Assembly: GCA_018398805.1 (NCBI GenBank)
Contig: JAGFBZ010002400.1
Coordinates: forward strand, 1 to 64,000
DNA from: Hirundichthys speculiger
Lineage: Eukaryota > Chordata > Actinopteri > Beloniformes > Exocoetidae
DNA: 64,000 bases
Reading direction: 5' to 3'
Position 1 is the stretch's first letter; each line of letters starts with the position of its first letter. Position numbers and translations under genes: made by a program. Below the pieces are notes generated by a model. It had not been told where the DNA came from. It was given only the letters and a program-made list of their open reading frames with translations, and ran no database searches. This document shows positions 22,970 to 33,548 of this stretch, one piece after another.

Positions 22970-25900
22970 TCACTCCCCACAGCCGAGAAAAGTGGAGGGG
23001 AAGTAGGATCCTTCACCATCACTTCCCAAAGAACCACATGGACTTTCTTCTCCACAGCTCATGTCCTCACAGGAATCCTCACTACAAGAGAAAAGGAGGC
23101 CATTAGTACACAATGTTGTGCTTAAATGCAAATCGCCCATCAGTCGATCATAAACCATTAATCAGGTAATATACAAGACCTCACTAACCATTAAAGAGCA
23201 GCTTTTATGGCACCTTCGTTTAAAAATCCAGTACTGGCTTAATAAATCATACAAATTCATCCTTTTAGACCACTTGGTAACTAAAGGCTCAAATAACAAT
23301 TCAAAGATGTCTTTTCAAGTTGAAAGACACAAATGCAAAAAAGAGCAGCTGAAACATTAATTTTCCAAAACACTAAAGATGAAGAAGTATTTTGCTGATA
23401 TAACCAAACGATACTTCCTCTATTGTTTACTGTAAACAAATCTGAATAGGCCATTAAACCAGATGAAAAATTATTCTAATCTATCGGACCTTCCAGCTAT
23501 TTTTGATTCAATGTGACGTCAGATCATGAAGAGAAGCAGCTGTATTTATGTAGCACTCATACGCTTCAACACATGGACTGCAAAGCCAGGAATAAAACCA
23601 CCAATTTTTCAGACTGGTGGACTGCTCTACCTTCCGAACAACAGCGTCTTTGTGTAAAAAAATATGTGTTACATGTGTTCAACAAGTCTCTGTATTATAC
23701 GCTATTCTGCTGATCTCTGGGGAGATGACACAAATCTGACTTTGGATGTATACTGATAAACAGTCCATGTTGGTAATGACCAAATAATACGTTCTTTTTT
23801 TTTGTAAATTCTTCATCTTCAAATTTCAATAGGAAACTGTGAAAGATAGTATTTGATCCTTACAAAGCAAAAAGAACATAGAACTAGATAGTAAATAAAT
23901 AATTAACTGGAGCTTTAAGATTGTTATGACACATGCAGTACTGCTGTTGGGTTCATAAAGTCTACAGCGAAAGAAATATTAACATGAAAATCACTGATTT
24001 TTTTCCCAGCTCCCCCACCATTCCCACTTCTTCATCTAGCAGATCTTAAAGCCATTTTGTCAGTCAGTTACCATCAAAATGGTAGAAATTAGATCCCGTC
24101 AGTTCCAGTCAGATTAAAAGTAGAAAGATGGAAGCAGAGAAACTGGTTTATTAACCTCTCACTTTCATCCCAGCTCATCTCAGGAATAGTTGGCAGACCA
24201 GGAACACTGAAGTGACTGCTCTGAAGACTCTGTGCCGTTCTCCTTGACACGATCCAAATGAGCTTTTTGTTGTCTGGTTTGATACATTCGCTGGAGCGGT
24301 ACTCTGCCATACACTGGGCCACAAGTTCTTTCCAGTTGAGCAGCTCACTGTCACCGATCTGTAAAGAAGACAAGCAAGAAGCATCTGTGAGACTGTGGAC
24401 AGAAATAGAAAAACACGGTCACATACAAGCAAAGTGTTCAAAAAAACATGCCAGAAAATGCAATGTGTAAAATACTGACCACAAATGTGAATTAGGGATC
24501 CTCCCCACATTAATTGGATTAATTTTCCTGACAAAACATACCTTTAGATGCCTTTGGAATTGCTGGACAATCTTCAACAATGTGGCTGACTGGAGGGCTT
24601 CAAACTCCTGAGCAATGAGGGACAGTGCCAACACTGATGGCTGTGAAGAAGGGAAGAAAGAGCAGGAGGGGAGCTTTGTTTACTTGGAGATTTTCAGCAA
24701 ATGCTTCTATGCTGACTAATTGTCGCCCAAGAACAATTCTTACTTTTGCTTTAGAGAAAACAAGCCGGCATAAGCAGGCTTTTAGCTGGGCTTCCAGTCT
24801 CCCAATGCTTGGGATCTCCTCCCTTAAAATATAGAGGGAATCCTAATGTGATCCGCCAGTACAGACCTCATAAACAAAAAAAAAAAAAAAAACAAAAAAA
24901 ACACTTGCCCAGCTCTGTGCAAACTGGAACAAGTGCAACAAGTATAAGAAAGTGAAATGTGTACCTTCCAGCAGCCAGGGAGGTGATAGCTGAGTAGTAG
25001 AGGTGTAGAAAGGTCAAGGCCGTCACTGCTTTGGGCTCCACACAGAGTTTCTCTGCTATGATCTTCTCCATACGGTTGAGGTCTGACACAGTAAACTTGC
25101 TTTGGCTGATGCGAATGAGTTCATGAGTAGGTGAGACATCGCTCTCTTCCTCAACCAGTTTGGCAGCAATGTGAAGACAACAGACTCCGATACAGGGCAC
25201 ATGTTTGGGCTGTACCTGTCAGATTAAGATTAAATAAAAATGAAAAAATAAATAAATAAATAAATAAATACTCAAACCCACCAAAAATGTAAATGAAAAA
25301 AACTGAAAGTGAAGTAAAACAAATCAAGTGTAATATTAAATGTAATAAAGTTGTAATAAATTTAAGAAATGACAAACAGAGTCAAAAGCCAAGGTAGGTT
25401 TTAAGATGTCAGCTCTTCTGCCCTTGAGTTGACCTTTTCAACCAGCATAAAAGCTAAGAGCTGCCTCCTCAGAGGTTTTAGTCCTGCACTTTGGATCAAC
25501 TAACAGACTCATACCAGAGTCCTTCAGGGGTCAGACCGGTTCAAACAACATAAGCATGTGAGGTATAAATGTCATTACCAGTTTAGAGGGAACTACTTAA
25601 ACGTTTCAGAATCTTGAAGACTAATTTAAATCTTGGAGACCTGAATCATCTTTTGCTGAAGTATAACATTGTTAAGTCACAAAAAAATAACAAGAGCTTT
25701 ATATTTGTATTTTATTTGAGCTTTTATTTGGTTTAACAAAAAGAGAGATTTGGTGATAGGAATCTGTATCAAAACTTGCACAGCTGTTGCCAATTATGTA
25801 GTTTTTGATGTTATTTTTGTTTGTTTTTTTTAAAGCAATTCATACCATATATAATATTATAACTGAAATTCGTACCTTCATAAGGGTGAGAAATCTATCA

Positions 25901-26244
25901 AGCAAATTGACAGCATGAACAAAGGTTTGAGTGCTGTAGCCAAAGAAACTGGTCAAGCCCCACAGTTCTTCCACTCTGCTATCTCTGCACTTTGCAGACA
26001 CTCCACTTGGATTCTAAAAAAAATAAAATAAAAGACACAACTTTAGATAAGGTCATCACTGGAAACACCCTGTGCTTCAGTAAATCTAAATGTCTGCAAA
26101 GGAAGTCATAAGTGGGTCACCTCTGTAGAAGCTGACTCCATCAGCTTCAGGCCAGTCTCCCTGGGAAGAAAGCTTGTACTCTTTCGCACAACATAGCTTA
26201 AGTTCTTTCAAAAGCAAGCTGTCAATGGTTTGAAGATCTCTCAT
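22970..26244 (-). CDS. ccng2: cyclin G2 (CCNG2), seven coding exons with one frame-breaking extra base
   Basis: Coding exons: 26244-26121, 26013-25876, 25215-24965, 24822-24744, 24640-24542, 24358-24156 and 23081-22970. All splice borders are GT-AG and phases agree, giving about 334 aa (mammalian about 344) once one surplus base near 26172 is discounted. Cyclin G2 is an atypical cyclin that restrains proliferation and is induced under FoxO control. The cyclin box runs across exons 2-4 (RVEELWGLTSFFGYSTQTFV, CIGVCCLHIAAKLVEEESDV, RMEKIIAEKL). Exons 5-7 carry PSVLALSLIAQ, LIWIVSRRTAQSLQ and the acidic tail SEDSCEDMSCGEES, all hallmarks of cyclin G2 rather than G1 or I. In the first coding exon the frame reads AKEYK then must shift to FLPRETGLKLMESASTE to match the family and to reach the donor in phase. 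Confidence 0.93.
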
Positions 26245-26767
26245 CCTGAAAAAAACAAAACAAAGAAAAAAATACATTCAAACAGTTTAACCTTAAAGTT
26301 AAAGAGAATAATCACAGCCAGGATTCCCTCATAAGCTGAGAGGAGTCAACAAACTTTGCCTCCTGAGCCACACCTACGTGGTGTCAAATATCAGTACAGA
26401 AAGATCCTTCACCCTTCAAAACCAACAAATCCCTGTTTGTTGATTTTTTTTTTTTATCTTGACCAAAAATACATTTTCAAAACACTTTAAGACAAAACAG
26501 TTGCAGAGCAAAAGCTGATGTTAGAGTCGATGTCTGTCGTTGAACGAGAGAAAACAGATCTCATAGCCAGTATTGACAGATACACTATTACATAATGTGA
26601 AACAGGCTGAATTCGCAGACATTTAATTTAAACCATAAAAAACTATCATGTCGGAGTGAACAACATCACCTATAAATGATTAACAAAGTGAAATCACGGA
26701 TATATAACGTCATTGTTAGCTAATTTAGCTAGCTTGCTATCGTGAATGATCAAATTATAATTTTACC

Positions 26768-26850
26768 TCGCCCAGAGGCCGCTGCTTGCAGGATAAAAAC
26801 AGCTCTGAGACCGAATTACAAAGTTCACTCATTTATGTTTCCATTTTGTT
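26768..26850 (-). other. ccng2: ccng2 non-coding first exon (approximate 5' limit)
   Basis: A splice donor is present on the minus strand at 26767 (GCGAG followed by GTAAAA), upstream of the coding exon whose acceptor directly precedes the start codon. The 5' limit is a guess. Confidence 0.45.
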
Positions 26851-27312
26851 ACGATAATTGTCAGTAAATGTAGCAAAATATCCAAGAGTACAATACGTCC
26901 AACCCCAGCAGAGAAGAGATACCCTGAATAAACAAGCTTGCCTTCTAAACTACGTTAACCATCATGCACCTCTGGAAACATAGCCTATCTGCGTCACGCT
27001 TAACCAGGACGTTGACGTACTGTTTCAAAGAGTGGGCGCTAACGCTGCTTCTACCCGCTATTTTTTTTTTAACTACTATTACGTTTTAACTGAATATTGA
27101 ATTTAACTTTGCCAATTTGCCAATTACTTGACTGCTAACGTCAAGAAGCAGAATGAATTTCAAATGGAAATTAGCCGAATTAGGTGCCGATGCTGTTTCC
27201 ATGGTGACTTTGTGTTTAACCACAAGCTGCTAGTGGTTTTTATGTAGCTTACTATTTTTTTTTTTTTTTGCATTAAGCAGTACTGGCGATTTTGTCACGA
27301 ATGTGAGGCCAG
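26851..27312. promoter_or_regulatory. head-to-head promoter region of ccng2 and ccdc158
   Basis: About 460 bp separate the ccng2 first exon (minus) from the ccdc158 start codon (plus), so the two genes probably share a divergent promoter. No TATA box is evident. An RFX-like X-box lies at 27195-27208. No obvious repeats apart from short T runs. Confidence 0.6.
27195..27208 (+). promoter_or_regulatory. RFX X-box-like motif
   Basis: GTTTCCATGGTGAC matches the RFX consensus GTTNCCATGGNAAC at all but one fixed position. It lies about 105 bp upstream of the ccdc158 ATG, the position usual for RFX sites in ciliary and sperm genes. Confidence 0.5.
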
Positions 27313-30300
27313 ATGTCATCAGAGTTTCATCTTTCTGAGCCATCTGATAATGGCTCTGACGTTTCACGATATAATACTCCACCGAAAGATCCATTGCAGA
27401 TACAAGCAGCAGCTGGTAAGCAAACTAACGCAACTTCTGAATATGTTTTTTTTTTTTTTCTCTCTCTCTCCCCAGCATTCTAAGAGTGTGTTTTGTTAAC
27501 TTAAATGCTCTTGTTTTATAGAAACTCACATCTCTGGTCTTCAACTGAGATTCAATAGCCTGACACTGGATGAACTGAGGTGTGTTGCACTGTTTTCTTC
27601 ACCTCTTGATTAAAACAATTGAGCCTACATATTTAAATTTTTGTCACCATCTTCATTTCCTACTCCTTACATCGTCACCGTTCTCCCATTTCCTTTTCTT
27701 TTACACACACATTTCCTGTTTTTCTGAAGCTGACCCTCGCTCCAAAGCATATCTCCACCCCTCCAGGTTTTCTTCCAGATGCTTCCTGCTCAAATGACAG
27801 ATCACAATTTTATATGCAAACATCATAGTCCGCAGTGACTCCTGTCTCACCTTATCTGTCAACTTATCCATCGCGACTGCAATCATGAAGGGACTCAGGG
27901 CTGATCCCATGCATCCCATTCTCTCCTGGAACTCCTCATTCTTTCTCTTTATTGTTTACTTCATTCACAAGTTCTCCAAACTGCTCTTTCCTTTTAGCCT
28001 TTACACTCTCCTCACTTAACAGCACATTTCTATCTATATGTTTAATTCCCCTAACATGCTGCACTTCCCATTTTGATCTCTGTGTCGGCATAGATCCTTC
28101 TGTCCTTCTTTAGTTTAGCCTTTACCACGTCGCTCTTTGCCTTACGTTGCATCTCTCTCTACTCCTGTTTACTTTATTCATCTCTCTGGATATCCCTATT
28201 CATCTTTGCTAACCTTTTCATACTTATACTTTCTGAATCTCCTCATTCCACCACCACAGTAACTTATTTTCCTTCATCTGTTCAGATGATGCACCGAGCA
28301 CCTTTCGACCTGTTTCTTTTATACATTTACAATAGTTATGCACTCTCAGTGCACTTCATTTAATCTAACTCACTAACTTGTGGAGCATAAGAACTGACTG
28401 TAATCATTTTCACACCTTCAATTACTCTTCATGGTCATCACCCTTTCTTCATAACCCGCTCTCTTCATCTCCTGAACACTCTTTATGTACTCATCTTTCA
28501 GAATCACACCTACACCATTTTTTCCATATCATTTTCTTCATGGTGAAACAGTTGGTATCCCTTCTCCAATGTTTCTTGCCTGGCTACCTTTACAGGTCAT
28601 CTCCAGGATAGATGATTTATCCATGTTCCTTATCTCCAACATGCTGCCCAGCTCTCTATTTTTTCCTGTCATTGTGCTTACTCCTACACCTACACTGCCG
28701 CCTTTCCTCATCTCTCGCTGCCTCCTCCCACATCTTCCCTTTCTGTCTTTTTTTTTCTTTGACCAATAGTATCACAGTTTGCTGCCATCTCCTGTTGGCT
28801 AACAATGCTTCCTGGTTAACAATGGCTTTTGATTTGGACCTCAACCAATCTGGCTCAGAAATCAGGTACCACATATTGACTTGGTACAGGTCTTGCACTC
28901 GATGCCCTTCTGGACACTGACTTGTAACTCCTTTGTTTCGTTTGGTTGTTCAGAAGCCTGAAACGTTACTTCTGACGACATGCTGATTTTTCTATGTAAA
29001 GGCCAGAAGGTTTAGAAACAACTAGTTGAATCTTTAACATTCTGTTGTAGATTTAGTTTGTTATGTTGTTCATCATGTATGATATTTGTCTTGAGAGCGA
29101 TTAGTCATTAAACTCAGGTTTGAGTAAAAGTACCTTAAAATTGTATTTAACTGCACTATTTGAGCAAATGTGTGGCGTTGTTTTCAACTGCAAGTCTTAT
29201 GAAGATAAACAACAAAAATAAATGTCTGTGTAAAAACAGTGAGGAGCTTGACAGACGCACCAAGGAAACACAGAAACTACAAGAGGAGGTGGAAAATGCA
29301 ACCAGAGAAGCCTTGGAGAGATTTGGCTGCACTTATGGCAACAGATCACGTGGACAAAGGTGTCCTAATTGTAAGTTTAATGTTTATGAATCCAAACATT
29401 GTAACAAAATATCGTTCAATGTGCAATAGCAGATTTAAAACAAGTGTTATGCAAAGGCCTATTTTCCACCGTTCATAAAATTAGAGGACAATGACTGAAA
29501 ACCAAAACCCCTTAAGATGAAATTTCATCATAATAAAAGAAGCTCAAAAAAGGCTGAATCAAAGCAAATGGGACTAGATACAGAGAGGTGGATAACAAAG
29601 CCCTTTAGAAATCAAAATGATTATCAAGAATTTCAGAAAAACAAAGTATTAGCCTGTATAACAAACATGTGTTTTATCAACCCTTAAGAAAGCATGTGTA
29701 GTGTATGTTTTTGATTTAGCTCGCTCCTTTGACAGATGAGTCAGCTGAAGACCCCAGCAGTCTTTCAACCCACCAACAGGCAGTGACTCAGCCTCAGTTC
29801 TGCAGTCTCGATACTTTAAACCAGGAGATGCACAACAATGGAAGCCCTTCTGCAAAGGATGTCTCACAAAATGCAATAGATAAATGTCTTCAACAGATGT
29901 CCGATTTACATCTCAACAAGGTTCACACTTTTATTCAGTCCATAAATCTTAAGTAGCATTAGTTTGATGTTGGTTTACAGTGATTTATTTAATTCTCTCA
30001 CTCACAGACACATGATCTACCAAAACAAGAAAGTCCAGAGAGAGCCATGATGAACCTGCAGAGCAACCTTCATGAAGTCCAGAAAGAAAAGGACATCCTT
30101 TCTGACCTGAGGTGAACAGCCAGACATTTCATTTCTGTAAAGATGATGTATTACTTCGCTTCGACCTACAGATCTTTTCACTGATAGGGTTAAGGATTCG
30201 AGGAACCACGTTGTTCAGATGTAACAGATGCTGTATAAATCGGAAGAGGTTCAGAACATCAACAGGTCTGCTTACCAGAAGCTCCCAGAGACCGGAGGAG

Positions 30301-33300
30301 GAGGCGTTTACTGAAGAGAAGAGTAGAAACACTGGAATGAGCTATAAAGGAGGTGTATCAGACATTGTTTGAGAAGCAGTGTGGGCACACCTCCATCAGT
30401 AATAAAGGTCCAAATAGCCAAACACTGCAGTCTCTGGCTTATGTAAATGAAGATCTGAACAGTGACACTGAAAAGGTATGGGAGAAAAGTTTTTCAGAGT
30501 ATTAGGAGTCATTTAGAGATCATGACTCTGTTCAGGGCATAAAATGGTGACTAACTGGTCGCCAAATGCGACTAAAATTTGACCATTTCAACCATTTTTT
30601 TTTCTGCCTTGTCGCCAGTGGCGAGGGTAGGGCACTTTCTTTCGAAAAAATGTTCCAAGAGGGGTCACTAAAAGCTGGGGACACTCTAGCTTCTCTGTCC
30701 CCTCCTGCCCCCACTTTCCTCATTAAAAAAAAAAAAAAAAAGTCGAAGCGGCCACCTGATAAAACCGGCGATGAAGCGAAGGAACTACCAGCTTACTCCC
30801 AGGTACAGGGAAGAGCAGTTTATCCGAGGTTATTATGTGTCTGGCGATTCAATGTTCTGCAAGTTTAGCCAGTACACAGCTGAATGAGCACACAAAGATA
30901 CGTGTGAGGATCACTTCCATCCATCCATTAGCTCCCACTTGGTCCGGAGTCGGGTCGCGGAGGCAGCAGCTTCCAGACCTCCCTCCCCCCGGCCGCTTCT
31001 GTCAGCTCCTCTGAGAAAACCCAGAGGTGTTCCCAGGACACGCTGGAGAGATATAGGTCCCGATCGTACACTTCCCGCTAGCCGCTACCTGCAAACTGTG
31101 GGTTTAGGAACCTCCGCTAATGCAATCTTCCGCTCCCTAAAGCCGCTACCCGTTATCCCTAAATAGCGGCTTTAGCAGATCTGGTGGAAGATCGGGATCA
31201 TAATCTCTCCAGCGTGTCCTGGGTCTGCTCTGTGGTCTTCGAGCGAGGATCACTTGATGAGTGAAAAGCACAGACGTAAAAAGGCGAGAGTCACTCACTG
31301 AGCTAAACACAAAGAGGCTGATAATTATGTATTTATGTAACTGCATTTCGACTTGATTCTCGACATTTCGACTTTACTCTCAACATTTCGACTTTATTCT
31401 CGACATTTCGTCTTTATTCTCGAAATTTCAACTTTATTCTCGACATTTCGACTTTATTCACTAAGTGAGGAATGAAAAAAAAAATCATTGTCCACAATTT
31501 TTTTTCTCAGTGTGGCCCTAATACTCCGTCGTAGTAATAGCTGGAACACCTAAATAAAAAATACACAGACACACACTCATACACACAACCAGTGTTCAGT
31601 GTTTGGATTTTATATTATCTACGTAAGCTATAGTAAATATAGTTTTTTCTGTTCAGACACACAGTTTGTCATGACATACCTGAAAAATATCAGGTACATT
31701 ATGACAAAACTGTCTGATAACAGAAGAAATTAAACAAGCTAGAAACGATAAGTTTACTGCTGTTGACATTTCTTTCTTATTTGCAATTTAAATAGATTTT
31801 ACGTATTTGATTTATTTTTTCCTAGTTATTTATTACATAAAAATAACTTGAATTTTTTTTGTTTGTCAACAAAACAAATGTTTTGTTGGACACAATATGT
31901 TTAAAAGTATCAAAACATTAAAGTTTACTGTTATAATTGCATAATTTGTCTATATTTCATTACCTTATATACTGTTTAACTTGGGGTTAAATTTACGTAA
32001 AATGCTTAAAATGGAATTCTCAAAAATTGAAAACCGAAAAACACTGAAAATGAAAAAAAATTAAAACGGAATTTGAGGAAAAAATAAAACGGATTTCATA
32101 GGGCCCTACATGCTGGGAGCGTCCATGTAAGCAGTGTACGGGGGCGTATGGGGCGACGAAAAATGCTGGTGACCAAAATTGTAGCTGACTACCAACTTCA
32201 AAAGCCTGGTAGCCAGGGGCTACTTGGTAAAAATTCTAATTTTATGCCATGTTGTTTTAGCAGTGTCTTTCCTAAAATGATATCATTTCAGTTATATCAG
32301 TTAAATGGACAGTTGGGGAGTGAAAGAAAACAGTGGAGTTAATAAACAAGAAAAGGTATAGTTTTAACTTTTGAATGTCAAAGCAAATAGTTTGTGATTA
32401 ATTTGATCCCAAAATGCAGTTTTACCCATTTCATGAATTTCTTTCACCAAAACATGAGGCACTTTGTGCTTTGTTTTATTGCTTTAAAATCAATGTGTTA
32501 TCCCATTATCTACATGGTGATTTTATTTGTTGGTAACGGACCACAGCAGCAAGTCCCCAAAAATAATTGTTATTCTTTGGTCTTTCAAAGAATAGGCTTG
32601 ATGAGGATTGTCATAATGAAGCTTATATTCTTGCCAGAATCACCAGTGAAACAGACCTTCTTATCAGGGATGATCAGGAACAAGAAGCTAATGACAACAG
32701 CTTTCATTTAATGTCACATTTTATCACAGTAGATTAAACATCTGTTATCAGCATTATCAGAAACAGCTTCTGTGGCATTTTCAACCAAGTCCTACTAAAC
32801 GCTTGTTTTTATATTGTAATGGTATGAAAGTAATCTCTGCCAGTATTTTTATTATTATTATTTCCTTCCCTCAACTTTGCTTTGTGCAACAAATTTGACA
32901 GATGCTTAGAAATTCTAAAAGTACTATGTGACTGCCATTAGGAGCAGTTTTAAACAGTGAACTTTCTGTTGTCCCCAGAATAGAAAATCTGATTACAAGT
33001 CTTGGCCAGGAGATGACGCTGTTGACTTACAAACTGAGCTCATCAAGAGACGGTGGCATCAGATTATGTGACAAGTTGGAGCTGCTAAAGTAAGTGTTTT
33101 TCATCAAAGAGACTGCTCTGCATGATATAACTGTGAACATATCAGATGATACTGTAACTATCTACTAAAATACTAAAACTTTCATTCATATGTCCAGAAA
33201 ACTGGCAGAGAGACAGGCGTCGGTGCACCAGTGTCAGATCAGTGAACTTGAATCAACCCTCTCCAGTTACGAAGATAAGGTAAACAAGCGTATACAGCGA

Positions 33301-33516
33301 TCTTATCAGCACCAGTGTTAGCATTTAGAATCCCAGGCTGCTAAGCTTTACTATTAAACAATCATATGTATCTTCTCTACTCATAGTAAAGCCACTAAGA
33401 CTTAGTGGCTTATAGTCACCTACTCCACCTCTGAAAATGCTGCAGAAAATTACTAGAATTGTCAAGAAAAGGCCTCCTATTCCAGACTGAATCATTTTGG
33501 TTTTGGCCTTGATTGT

Positions 33517-33548
<32 letters not shown>

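Larger units (their letters stand above)
30535..32248. mobile_element. hAT-like non-autonomous element in ccdc158 intron
   Basis: Ends GGGCATAAAAT and ATTTTATGCC are inverted copies, followed inside by the fish-repeat segment TGGTCGCCAAATGCGACTAA and mirrored near the right end by GGTGACC-like sequence. The interior is composite: a LINE 3'-end piece near 30930-31060, a foldback (31033-31222), a 20-bp tandem repeat (31343-31459) and AT-rich filler. No transposase seen. Target duplications are not convincing. Confidence 0.55.

Noticed and set aside
31343..31459. Regular tandem repeat that might suggest a CRISPR array
   Set aside because: 20-bp units are contiguous without spacers, and the window is vertebrate DNA.
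32572..32711. Possible extra ccdc158 exon starting RLDEDCHNEAYI
   Set aside because: Open frame after an AG, but no donor in phase before the stop and no clear similarity to the mammalian protein.
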